Assembly (NCBI RefSeq): GCF_046736045.1 | Contig: NZ_CP177134.1 | Coordinates: 2,542,001 to 2,606,000 of the forward strand | Direction of reading: 5' to 3' | Source of the DNA: Leptospira_A sp046736045 | GTDB taxonomy: Bacteria; Spirochaetota; Leptospiria; Leptospirales; Leptospiraceae | DNA: 64,000 nt | In this document: one piece after another, positions 24,787 to 33,098 of the stretch | Numbering within the stretch: the stretch's first letter is position 1 | Layout: every line of letters starts with the position of its first letter | The notes under the pieces: generated by a model | Seen by the model: the letters and a program-made list of their open reading frames with translations, nothing else | The model's database searches: none | What the model was told of the DNA's origin: nothing | Translations under genes and position numbers: made by a program

Positions 24787-26268
24787 TTAGGAAGCAATTG
24801 TTTCTTTTTTATCTTTCATCTTGGAAAGAATAGTTCGTATTTCATTTTCCGCACCGGGTGGTGTCAGCACAAGAAGCACATCACCGTCTTCCATCTTGGT
24901 TTTTCCAGTAGGGACAATATGCGAATCTCCCCGATAAATCAAAGTGATGAGCGAGTTTTCCGGAAAGTCCAATTCATATACGAATTTTCCTACGGAAGCG
25001 GATCCGTAAGGAACGATGAATTCCAGAAGCTGAGTTCCGCTCGTTTCTTTATTTTCAAATTCGAAAGGATAAGACGCTCTTTGTTCCAATGGAGTTTCCA
25101 GTTTTAATAAACGGACTACAAAGGGAATCGTTGCACCTTGTAACAGAAGTGATGTGATGACCGTAAAGAATACCAGGTTGAAAATCATCTCCGATTCGGG
25201 CAGTTGTTTCGCAAAAGGAAATGTAGCTAAAATAATCGGAGCCGCTCCCCTTAATCCTACCCATGAGATCAAAACCTTTTCTTTCCAGGGAATTTTTGTT
25301 CCGATTAAAGTTAAAAAGACGGCAAGTGGTCTGGCGACGATCATGATGAAAATGGAGAAAGCAAATCCGATTCCCACAACTGCGGGGATTTTGGATGGAA
25401 ATACCAAAAGTCCCAATGTTAGGAACATGATGATTTGCATCAGCCACGCAATTCCATCCATAAAACGAACATTAGATCTTTTGTGAACAAACGATCTGTT
25501 CCCGAGAATCATTCCGGCAATGTATACTGCGAGGAACGGATTTCCCCCCACAAGTTCTGTTGCGGAATATACAAATAAAATCGAAGCAGATAGTAAAACC
25601 GGATACAATCCTTCATAATCCAATTTGATCCGGTTCATACCTCTATAGATGATATAGCCGAATAAGATCCCCGAAAGAATCCCCAAACTGAATTGTTGAA
25701 TGATTTCTTTTGCTATTGATTCGATGCTCGGTGAACTGGTTCCTACAAAACCGAGTATAGTAGTCGTTAATAATACTGCGAGAGGATCGTTACTGCCCGA
25801 TTCGAATTCCAGTAAGGAAGTCAGTTCTTTTTTCATCCCTGTGTTGCTTGTTCGTAAAACATTGAATACAGCTGCAGCATCCGTTGACGAAACAATGGCA
25901 CCTAGCAGGTATCCTACGACAGGAGGAAAATGCAATACGTAAACGGTAAATGTTCCTACGATCAGACAGGTGAGCAAAACTCCTATGGTTCCGAGAGAAA
26001 TTCCTTTCCCTAAGATCGGACGAACCTTGGACCAATCCGTTTCCAAACCTCCTGAAAACAGAATGAATGCAAGCGCAATGGAGCCTACCTTTTGGGCGAG
26101 ATCCGCATCTGTGAATGGAATGCCCAGAACCCCATCGGATCCTGCAAGCATTCCGATCGTAAGAAAGATGAGTAGGGACGGAATCCCGAATTTTGTAGAT
26201 ACTCTCAGTAGTCCTATACTAACTATGATCAAACTGGAGAGTGCGAATATATTGATTTGGAATTCCAT
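24787..26268 (-). CDS. Potassium/proton antiporter (CPA1, NhaP2-like) with RCK_C domain
   Basis: 493 residues. About 12 helices carry the CPA1 signatures SSTDAAAVF and FESGSNDPLAVLL, the latter with the ND pair needed for cation/proton exchange. Residues about 405-480 form a TrkA-C (RCK_C) ligand-sensing domain. The protein exchanges K+ (or Na+) for H+ across the inner membrane and helps control pH and osmotic state. The arrangement matches NhaP2/CvrA-type proteins. It is upstream of the Ste24-like gene on the same strand. Confidence 0.9.
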   Translation of the reverse strand: MEFQINIFALSSLIIVSIGLLRVSTKFGIPSLLIFLTIGMLAGSDGVLGIPFTDADLAQKVGSIALAFILFSGGLETDWSKVRPILGKGISLGTIGVLLTCLIVGTFTVYVLHFPPVVGYLLGAIVSSTDAAAVFNVLRTSNTGMKKELTSLLEFESGSNDPLAVLLTTTILGFVGTSSPSIESIAKEIIQQFSLGILSGILFGYIIYRGMNRIKLDYEGLYPVLLSASILFVYSATELVGGNPFLAVYIAGMILGNRSFVHKRSNVRFMDGIAWLMQIIMFLTLGLLVFPSKIPAVVGIGFAFSIFIMIVARPLAVFLTLIGTKIPWKEKVLISWVGLRGAAPIILATFPFAKQLPESEMIFNLVFFTVITSLLLQGATIPFVVRLLKLETPLEQRASYPFEFENKETSGTQLLEFIVPYGSASVGKFVYELDFPENSLITLIYRGDSHIVPTGKTKMEDGDVLLVLTPPGAENEIRTILSKMKDKKETIAS

Positions 26269-26284
26269 CTAACCTCAATAAAAA

Positions 26285-26701
26285 TTAACTGATTCTTTTT
26301 GCTGAATCTTTTTTTTGTAAATAAGGATTGTTCACTATATTTGTTTTTGTGATCCAAATCTTATTCGTGACCGGACAGACATATGTCGCATATCTGAAGT
26401 TAGCTGCCAAATTTTTTAATATGAAGCAGACGTTGGACAGATACTGTTCCTGTTCTTTACGACCGATCGCATTTTCCAACAAGCCTATATATCCCCAGGC
26501 CTGATCCAAAACAATCTTTGAATCCAGAGAGCTGGAATCAATATTTTGAACTAAGTGATAAATACCTTTTGTATGAATCATCTGATCTTTGCCGGTAGAA
26601 TACAAGTCTCTTTGCATCTGATCCAATCGTTCGAATAATTTTTCTTCCGCAGGTGCACTGATAATGGAAGAAGCAACAATATAAGTAAATAAGTTACGCA
26701 T
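26285..26701 (-). CDS. Small exported protein of unknown function
   Basis: 138 residues. The second ATG (26701) is chosen because the AGGAG site lies 7 bases before it and only 1 base before the first ATG (26707). A short signal peptide (NLFTYIVASSIISAPA) is followed by a helical body with LFERLDQMQRDLYSTGK and two Cys in the C-terminal half (NVCFIL and TYVCPVTNK). No family was recognised. It lies 16 bp upstream of the K+/H+ antiporter gene and may be co-transcribed with it. Confidence 0.65.
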   Translation of the reverse strand: MRNLFTYIVASSIISAPAEEKLFERLDQMQRDLYSTGKDQMIHTKGIYHLVQNIDSSSLDSKIVLDQAWGYIGLLENAIGRKEQEQYLSNVCFILKNLAANFRYATYVCPVTNKIWITKTNIVNNPYLQKKDSAKRIS

Positions 26702-26745
26702 AAACATCTCCTAAAATGTAATCTGTAAATGAAGAGATTACGATT

Positions 26746-27069
26746 TTAGGTCAAAAGCCGGATGGTGCGGAGTGGTTGAAAAAAACTGGAAAGAGTATGT
26801 TTTCTCTGTGAAAAATACGAAGAATAAATCAGTTGCAAGCTCGGAGTCTTCGGGTAATGCGAATGGGAATTCGAAAAACCGCTCAAATCCAGGCTAGGCC
26901 TGTAAATTTCCCCTTCCGGGTTATTTGCTAATTGGAATGTAATTTGTTCATTGATTTTGAATTGGGACTGCCCGGATTGTATTTCACTTCCCGAAATGGG
27001 AGGAAATGCAAGATAGGCTGCCAAAACGGCTATGATCAAATGAACCCACATATTGGTGATTAGACTCAT
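26746..27069 (-). CDS. Hypothetical short membrane-anchored or exported protein
   Basis: 107 residues from the ATG at 27069; a TTG at 27090 extends it by 7 codons. A hydrophobic N-terminus (VHLIIAVLAAYLAFPP) looks like a signal or anchor, and the rest is polar. No clear ribosome-binding site and no recognised family, so this is a tentative gene. It is divergent from the pseudouridine synthase and upstream of the 26285 gene on the same strand. Confidence 0.45.
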   Translation of the reverse strand: MSLITNMWVHLIIAVLAAYLAFPPISGSEIQSGQSQFKINEQITFQLANNPEGEIYRPSLDLSGFSNSHSHYPKTPSLQLIYSSYFSQRKHTLSSFFQPLRTIRLLT

Positions 27070-27146
27070 GAAATGGAATTTAGAAAACAATTTTTTTGTC
27101 TTATTTTGAGGGCCTCCTGATTTATAGTCATTACGGATAAAAAATT

Positions 27147-27863
27147 ATGAAAACGGAACGATTGGACAAAGTGCTTTCTCATTTGGGAATTGGATCAAGA
27201 ACGGATGTTAAACGGTTGGTTCGCGATAAACTTGTAAAAGTGAATGATGTGATCGTTCGGGACCCCGCTCTGAATGTATCTCTTGAGGATAAAATTCAAT
27301 ACAAAGACGAAATTTTAAATAGAAAAGAATATTATTATTTTATGATGAACAAAGCGCCCGATTGCATCACCGCTACGGAGGATTCCCGTGAAAAAACAGT
27401 CATGGATTACCTCTCCGAAAGACATCGGAATATGAATTTGTTTCCTGTGGGAAGATTGGACAAAGAAACGGAAGGATTACTTATTTTTACCACAAACGGA
27501 AAATTCGGTCATCATTACACTTCTCCCAAACACCATGTGGAAAAAGAATATTACGTCGAGGTAAATGGCACATTGTCCGGGGAAGATCAGAACGCTTTTG
27601 AAAAGGGAATCGTATTGGAAGACGGATATCAATCCATGCCTGCCAAATTGGAGATATTGGAATCTGCGGACGTTTCGAAAGCAAGAGTCTATATCAAAGA
27701 AGGAAAATTCCGTCAGATCCGAAGAATGTTTGTTATATTGGGAAAGGAAGTTACTTATTTAAAAAGAGAAAAGATGGGAGCGATTTGTTTGGATCCTTCT
27801 CTTGCTGTCGGCAAATACAGAGAGCTGACCGAGGAAGAGATCGGCTTATTGCAAAATACTTAA
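27147..27863 (+). CDS. RNA pseudouridine synthase, RsuA/RluB/E/F family
   Basis: 238 residues. Residues 1-55 form an S4 RNA-binding domain (RLDKVLSHLGIGSRTDVKRL). The catalytic domain has the family motif GRLDKETEGLLIFTTNG with the nucleophile D105, and the later FRQIRRM. It converts uridine to pseudouridine in ribosomal RNA. The length (RsuA in E. coli is 231) and the MNKAPDCITATEDS block favour an RsuA-like enzyme acting on 16S rRNA, but the subgroup is not certain. Confidence 0.9.
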   Translation: MKTERLDKVLSHLGIGSRTDVKRLVRDKLVKVNDVIVRDPALNVSLEDKIQYKDEILNRKEYYYFMMNKAPDCITATEDSREKTVMDYLSERHRNMNLFPVGRLDKETEGLLIFTTNGKFGHHYTSPKHHVEKEYYVEVNGTLSGEDQNAFEKGIVLEDGYQSMPAKLEILESADVSKARVYIKEGKFRQIRRMFVILGKEVTYLKREKMGAICLDPSLAVGKYRELTEEEIGLLQNT

Positions 27864-27939
27864 GCGGAAATCCGATTTTCATACTTTGAAATTTTAAGAA
27901 AGGATTGCTATTTAAAGTTTCTTTCTATACTAGAGTCCC

Positions 27940-28527
27940 ATGCAACTCAGTACATTCCTTTCCGATTTTCTCCTCAGTATCGTTTCATTATATACTGCCT
28001 TTCGGCTGAATCGTTTGTCTTCAGTTTCCGGTTTGTCGGGGACATATGCATTCGGTATCATCGGAATTTCTGCGGCACTTGGCAGCATTCATTTTTTGGG
28101 GATCTCCGCTTTAGATCCAATCTATCGTTTTTTTGTGGGACTTTCCGGTTTTGTCGGGGTGTCTCTGATCGGGGTCGCTTTTTTTCATTTGGGAATAAGA
28201 AAGCTCGTTCGTAATCAATTATTTTTGATTATCGGCATATTGTTCATCGGCTATATAGTGTTTGGTTATCTTGTATCTTTTCCCATCATGTCTACCTTGC
28301 CCGGCGCTGTTTCCATGATCATTGTGATTTTTGTTTGTATTCGTAAAATTTCAAAAGAAAATACGGCAGCAATCTACGGTTTGGCGGGTGCGGTTTTATT
28401 CATCCTGGCCGGACTTGTGATCGGAACCAAAGGTTCTACAGGCCCGATTTTGAATGTGGATTTATTTCATATCGGTCTCGCGATTGCGAATTACTCTTTG
28501 GGCACTTCCATTTTAAAACTGAAGTAA
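27940..28527 (+). CDS. Six-helix integral membrane protein of unknown function
   Basis: 195 residues, almost entirely hydrophobic, with about six membrane segments. The central one has LGIRKLVRNQLFLIIGILF and the last two flank a short loop with TGPILNVDLFHIGLAIANYS. The helix-hairpin layout and the His in the final helices resemble small membrane sensor or haemolysin-like proteins, but no family is recognised. It ends in a strong bidirectional terminator. Confidence 0.75.
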   Translation: MQLSTFLSDFLLSIVSLYTAFRLNRLSSVSGLSGTYAFGIIGISAALGSIHFLGISALDPIYRFFVGLSGFVGVSLIGVAFFHLGIRKLVRNQLFLIIGILFIGYIVFGYLVSFPIMSTLPGAVSMIIVIFVCIRKISKENTAAIYGLAGAVLFILAGLVIGTKGSTGPILNVDLFHIGLAIANYSLGTSILKLK

Positions 28528-28534
28528 AAACATA

Positions 28535-28573
28535 AACAACCATGTGATTTTATGTTCAAATCACATGGTTGTT
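28535..28573. terminator. Strong hairpin terminator between convergent genes
   Basis: A perfect 16-bp stem (AACAACCATGTGATTT at 28535-28550 with its complement at 28558-28573) around a 7-base loop, followed on the plus strand by a T-rich stretch (TTAGTTTTTTT). It lies between the membrane-protein gene and the converging thioesterase gene and may serve both. Confidence 0.88.
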
Positions 28574-28579
28574 GCCGGA

Positions 28580-29416
28580 TTAGTTTTTTTCTATAAACCT
28601 TTCTACTTTTGTAATGAATTCGGGCGGTGCTTTTTTCGGTCTGGATGCGGAAAGTGCGACAAACAATTGTTCATCTCTCATACTTACCAAAACCTTTCCC
28701 TCTTCATTTACTATATCCTGTCGAAAGTAAAATCTGATTTTTTCGAAGGTTTCAATCCAGCTATGCAAAATGATTTTGGAGCCTGGGGAAGGGAGTTCAT
28801 TGATTTGTATTTCACCTCCCATAAAAAAAGTACTGGTATCCGTTTCTTTGATCAAAGAAAGATCGATGACTTCCCGAAAAAACAAGAACCTACCTTCTTC
28901 GAATATTTTCCAGATGGAATCGGATGGCAGATTCCAAAAACAATTCATATCACTGAATGGAATCGGCCAGTTATGTTCTAATGTAAGTTGTCCTTCCGGG
29001 CGTTTGTGTATATTTGATTCTTTCCATTTTTCTTCCAGTAAGGGAACATCTAATATTAGTTTGGTTCCTTCTTTGGATTGCAGGTAGGAAGTTGTATATA
29101 ATTCACAAGAAGGTTTGCCATTTGAGTCAATCAGGTTTTGTTTCCAGTAGAGCAATCCTTCTTTGTCTCGGGACAGTTCTGTGACTACATCTATATTCGA
29201 ATTGGCAAATTGTTGTCCGAGAAACCTGACAAATGTAGAATGAGATATATATTGGATTTCTTTTTCCAAACATTGATGCACGGAATAACCCAAGTCTTCC
29301 AGAATGGAAAACCTGGCATCATAACCAAACTTTTCGTAGGTGCGGCTCGTGACATGGCGGTTCCAATCTAAATCGAAGGTATGAGTGCGAAGAGTGATTG
29401 TTTTCTGAATGGGCAT
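28580..29416 (-). CDS. Acyl-CoA/acyl-ACP thioesterase-like, double hotdog fold
   Basis: 278 residues. Two hotdog domains in tandem: the first has FDLDWNRHVTSRTYEKFGYDA, matching the Asp-His motif of 4-hydroxybenzoyl-CoA thioesterase and FatA/FatB types. The second (about 140-265) has FSDMNCFWNLPSDS, FREVIDLSL and FYFRQDIVNEEGK. Enzymes of this class hydrolyse acyl thioesters in the cytoplasm. The chain length and carrier are unknown. Confidence 0.78.
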   Translation of the reverse strand: MPIQKTITLRTHTFDLDWNRHVTSRTYEKFGYDARFSILEDLGYSVHQCLEKEIQYISHSTFVRFLGQQFANSNIDVVTELSRDKEGLLYWKQNLIDSNGKPSCELYTTSYLQSKEGTKLILDVPLLEEKWKESNIHKRPEGQLTLEHNWPIPFSDMNCFWNLPSDSIWKIFEEGRFLFFREVIDLSLIKETDTSTFFMGGEIQINELPSPGSKIILHSWIETFEKIRFYFRQDIVNEEGKVLVSMRDEQLFVALSASRPKKAPPEFITKVERFIEKN

Positions 29417-29475
29417 TGCACCAATCCTGAACAGTGTTTTCGGGACTGTAAAGATAATTTTATTCGGGTGTTTCT

Positions 29476-30432
29476 TTATCCCATCAGCAATAATTTAATG
29501 AGTCCGGTGGAAACAACTCCTGCTAAAAAACCTAGAATCCAACGAAGGTAACGGAATTCCGTAGAGAATTTTTTATCCATAGCCTCTAGTTTCAAACTGG
29601 TTTCCCGTAGGCTTGCCTCGTGTTTCAGATCCCATTGTTTTTGGTTGGCTTCCATTTTGGCATCGGATTCTTTTCTGTTTGCTTCATGGATGATGTTCCA
29701 TTGTATTTGAATGTTCTCTAATTTTGCATCCGCCTCTTTTCTGTTCGTTTCGTGAATGTCATGCCATTGCTTTTGAATGTTTTCTAATTTTGCGTCAGCT
29801 TCTTTTCTGTTTGTTTCATGGATGCCATGCCATTGTATTTGAATGCTTTCTAATTTTGCATCAGCTTCTTTTTTGTTTGTTTCGTGAATGATATACCATT
29901 GTTTTTGAATGCTTTCTAATTTTGCATCAGCTTCTTTTTTGTTTGTTTCGTGAATGATATACCATTGTTTTTGAATGCTTTCTAATTTTGCATCAGCTTC
30001 TTTTCTGTTTGTTTCATGGATGCCATGCCATTGTATTTGAATGCTTTCTAATTTTGCATCAGCTTCTTTTTTGTTTGTTTCGTGAATGTCATGCCATTGT
30101 TTTTGAATGTTTTCTAATTTTGCGTCAGCTTCTTTTCTGTTTGTTTCATGGATGCCATGCCATTGTTTTTGAGTGGCGTCTATTTTCGCCATCATTTCCC
30201 GAAATTCCTCATGGAAACGATCGTTAGTTGCATCGATCTTATCTAAAATAAATCTAATTTCTGTGCGAATTTGAGTGTGCTCTTGCTGCATAGATTGAAC
30301 CATCAACGACTCTAATTTTAGCATTTGGAGTTGGTGATTCGCAACTATTTTTTCTTCAATAGAGTTTTCTAATTCGAATGCTTTGTCTGAAGGGAAACTT
30401 GCTTCTGTTAGAATTTGGTGGATGGACTTCAT
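29476..30432 (-). CDS. Tail-anchored coiled-coil protein built from 22-residue repeats
   Basis: 318 residues. Residues 1-90 are helical and charged. Residues 91-266 are eight near-identical units of 22 residues of the form WHxIHETNxKEADAKLExIQ plus two residues, with a ninth degenerate unit to 288. A single hydrophobic helix (RWILGFLAGVVSTGLIKLLL) ends the protein. The 22-residue period equals two hendecads, which favours a long coiled coil projecting from the membrane, probably into the cytoplasm because there is no signal peptide. It resembles DUF1640/CCDC90-like tail-anchored coiled coils in layout. No enzymatic motif is seen. Confidence 0.75.
   Translation of the reverse strand: MKSIHQILTEASFPSDKAFELENSIEEKIVANHQLQMLKLESLMVQSMQQEHTQIRTEIRFILDKIDATNDRFHEEFREMMAKIDATQKQWHGIHETNRKEADAKLENIQKQWHDIHETNKKEADAKLESIQIQWHGIHETNRKEADAKLESIQKQWYIIHETNKKEADAKLESIQKQWYIIHETNKKEADAKLESIQIQWHGIHETNRKEADAKLENIQKQWHDIHETNRKEADAKLENIQIQWNIIHEANRKESDAKMEANQKQWDLKHEASLRETSLKLEAMDKKFSTEFRYLRWILGFLAGVVSTGLIKLLLMG
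29635..30162 (-). repeat. Eight tandem 66-bp in-frame repeats
   Basis: Each unit encodes one 22-residue coiled-coil repeat of the gene at 29476-30432. Neighbouring units are almost identical at the DNA level; two consecutive units (residues 157-178 and 179-200) differ by one residue. This points to recent duplication and probable copy-number variation between strains. Confidence 0.9.
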
Positions 30433-30503
30433 AGGTTCTATCTATGTAGGGGTAAACAAAATGGTGGATTGGTTCCTGAAATTCGATTAAAAAATTATTT
30501 TTA

Positions 30504-32801
30504 TTAAAAAGGAAGAACCATCTGGTCGTCCGGTAGGAGATCAAAATCGGAAAAGGTGGCAAACGGGGCCCAAATTTCCCGAAATGATGCAGCCAATAGT
30601 TTTCTATAATAATTTCTGTCCCAGTGAATTGTTTTGCCTTCTCTTTTCAGCTCTAACAATTCCTCTACCGCATAACGTTGTTCACTTACTTTCGCTCTTG
30701 ATTTCACAACCAAATAATGAATTTTTTCTCCTGCCTCAACTTCCATACCCAAGTCTTCGAGTTGATGGAGTGCGATGGCACTGGGTCCATGCACTTGGTA
30801 TTCGCCTATCGTTTTGGAAGTAGATCTTCGCATTAATAATTTTCTCCAGGGAACAAAACCAGCTTTGAGCAAATCATCGTGAGTTCGGTATATTTGTAAA
30901 ATCTCAGCTTGGGAATCTTTTAATTCTTTAATTGTCTTTTTTGTGGTCATCCAATCTACCATCTGTTTTTGCGCGCCTATGATAAACAACGGTAAGTCTT
31001 TTCTTCTGGAACCGATTCCTCTGGATTTCAATTCACCGGTTGTAAACCTTCCCATATAACGATTGGCAACCGGCATGTTTGCATCTTGGGAAGAAGGAGG
31101 AAACAGTAGCCAACTATAAATTCCATCTACATCCATTCTGATTTTAGTTATGGTTTCTATCTCTTTGCATAAATCGTCTAACTCTTCTTTTGTGAAAACT
31201 TCCGCATTTTCCTTTTGGATAAATATACTATCCGTAATTGCATGAACCAATATATATCCTTTTTCTTCCGCTATTTCTTTTGCGGTCAATAGTTTTTCAC
31301 GGCCGAATGCATTTACGCTTTCATGGCTTTCCAATCTTCCGAACTTTGCATTACGATAACCCAAGTAACCGAAAGAGGTAACTAACATCCATTTTAAACT
31401 GGATTGTTTCTGATCGTAAGTGATTGATTTTTCTCCAACGGATTTTTTTTTCATCTGTTTATAGTAAGATCTTCGTTCCAATACATGCTCCAGTGCAATG
31501 GAAACAACTCCTCTTCGTTTGTTGCAGATTTTATATTCCAGTTTGGGAACTTGCGGAACATCGGGATCATTTTCACAACACAGGCAATTCACACATTCGG
31601 GAGAGATATTATGAAGCACCATGATGCTGGGATACATTTGGGCAAAGTCCAATTGTGCCACGTTTTCCCGAATATAACCTTTGTATATATCGGGTTGAAA
31701 AACTAGTCCCCCTCTATCTGCATTGAGCAGTTGTAAGGCTGTCTTTGGTGATTCGACCGCACTTTTTTGCCAAGGGACCAGATAACCCATTCGAAGCGCT
31801 ACATTGATTTCAATATAAGTAAGCGCTTTCCCCGTGGAAGCCCGCGCCATCTTTTGAATGGGAAGTCTGGATATCCTTGCCAATTCATAGATACCATAGA
31901 GTTCCGCCTCTTTGTGCACAAAACTATTTTTGGAATCGATATGCCATCTTCCGAATAACGGATAAGATGGTGCCCGATAAACAATCGTTCCATAAGTGCT
32001 GAAGCTGGTTCCCTTGGTTTGAATCTGTCTTCGGATCGGTGCCGTTTTGTCCCGGTCAAAAACCACATTGTACTTTAACTTTTGTGAGATGGAAAATAAA
32101 TAAGGAAATATGATTTGATCTCCGAAAGTGGATAAAATTATATCGGGATCTTCTTCGATCAGTATTTGATTCAGGTTTGTCAGTAATGCGTGGTGGTTTT
32201 GCATCGGTAATTCATAGCTGTCGTTTATAATCAGTGAATTGGATGTAATCGGAATTCTATGACTTTTTTTTAAAGATAACTTCAGCTTTTTCAGATCAGG
32301 TATATCGTATTCCAGATCAGTCGGTTGGGTGATGGGATTTATATTTGAAATTTGTTTTCCGAAATCGGTTTCTTTGTAAAAAAGATTCATTCTGCAAAGA
32401 GGAAATATTTTCTTTTCTACCATATAGCTGATTGTTATATCAATGTCGGAGTGGTAGATATCGAATTTGCCATACAAGGCATAAAGTTTTCTGGTGATTT
32501 TCGGTAGAATGGAAGGTTTAGAGAGAGTGAGTCGCAGTACGTTTGTTAATTTATTTTGATAGAACAGTTTTTTTTCTTCAAAATAGGGTTTTTCCGCAAG
32601 TGCGTCCAATTCATACAAACGATGGATTAGTTTTTTTAATATTTCCGGAGGACCATTCGCGTAAATGACCGGTTGGTAAAAATCATAAAACAGTACACTG
32701 TTTCCCGCATCGTCTTTCATCCAAAGATAAATACGATCTTCCGTATGGTATATATCGAATAAAAATCCCTCGATTTCGCAGGTATTGTCGGATGAAACCA
32801 T
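30504..32801 (-). CDS. Family B DNA polymerase with degenerate exonuclease
   Basis: 765 residues. Polymerase motif A is D385FAQMYPSI, motif B is K470WMLVTSFGYLG with Thr in place of the usual Asn, and motif C is AITDS (521-525), which keeps the metal-binding D524 but has Ile where the first Asp of DTD normally sits. SPECVNCLCC and DRNYY also fit PolB enzymes. The 3'-5' exonuclease sites are lost: Exo I has no DxE (168-180), Exo II is DPDIILSTFGDQIIFPYL with Ile replacing Asp, and Exo III lacks its Asp (298-310). It can probably extend primers but not proofread. It is the last gene of a three-gene operon, 5 bp after the coiled-coil gene. Confidence 0.85.
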   Translation of the reverse strand: MVSSDNTCEIEGFLFDIYHTEDRIYLWMKDDAGNSVLFYDFYQPVIYANGPPEILKKLIHRLYELDALAEKPYFEEKKLFYQNKLTNVLRLTLSKPSILPKITRKLYALYGKFDIYHSDIDITISYMVEKKIFPLCRMNLFYKETDFGKQISNINPITQPTDLEYDIPDLKKLKLSLKKSHRIPITSNSLIINDSYELPMQNHHALLTNLNQILIEEDPDIILSTFGDQIIFPYLFSISQKLKYNVVFDRDKTAPIRRQIQTKGTSFSTYGTIVYRAPSYPLFGRWHIDSKNSFVHKEAELYGIYELARISRLPIQKMARASTGKALTYIEINVALRMGYLVPWQKSAVESPKTALQLLNADRGGLVFQPDIYKGYIRENVAQLDFAQMYPSIMVLHNISPECVNCLCCENDPDVPQVPKLEYKICNKRRGVVSIALEHVLERRSYYKQMKKKSVGEKSITYDQKQSSLKWMLVTSFGYLGYRNAKFGRLESHESVNAFGREKLLTAKEIAEEKGYILVHAITDSIFIQKENAEVFTKEELDDLCKEIETITKIRMDVDGIYSWLLFPPSSQDANMPVANRYMGRFTTGELKSRGIGSRRKDLPLFIIGAQKQMVDWMTTKKTIKELKDSQAEILQIYRTHDDLLKAGFVPWRKLLMRRSTSKTIGEYQVHGPSAIALHQLEDLGMEVEAGEKIHYLVVKSRAKVSEQRYAVEELLELKREGKTIHWDRNYYRKLLAASFREIWAPFATFSDFDLLPDDQMVLPF

Positions 32802-32806
32802 CGGAT

Positions 32807-33097
32807 TTATCCGCTGTCTCTCTCTAAGATCACCTCTTTTTTATTTTCTTTCAGCTGTTCCATTTGGGTTTTCAAAGAAGAGACTTCTTTCTTTAACTGA
32901 ATGACCATCGTGAGTAACATGGAATCAATCGGATAGGGAGAAGATGCCATCACACCCGCTTGTACTTGCAATTTGGCATCGCGGATCAATTCATCAAACA
33001 CTTCCTGATCTTTTTTTCTGAGTCCTCGTCTAAATTCGATTAGGTTGCTTTCGATTTGTTGGATCTGTCTGGAATAGGGGACAACGGTTCTGCCCAT
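32807..33097 (-). CDS. Small coiled-coil protein of the PolB operon
   Basis: 96 residues. The N-terminus has QIQQIESNLIEFRRGLRKKD, the middle is a helix (LIRDAKLQVQAGVMAS), and the C-terminus is a heptad coiled coil (LKKEVSSLKTQMEQLKEN). No family was recognised. One base separates it from the upstream RecA-like gene and five from the polymerase gene, so all three are almost certainly co-translated. It may bridge the two larger proteins, which is an inference. Confidence 0.75.
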   Translation of the reverse strand: MGRTVVPYSRQIQQIESNLIEFRRGLRKKDQEVFDELIRDAKLQVQAGVMASSPYPIDSMLLTMVIQLKKEVSSLKTQMEQLKENKKEVILERDSG

Positions 33098-33098
33098 A

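Noticed and set aside
29635..30162. Regular 66-bp repeats that could be read as a CRISPR-like array
   Set aside because: The repeats are in frame in one ORF, are contiguous without spacers and encode a periodic coiled coil.
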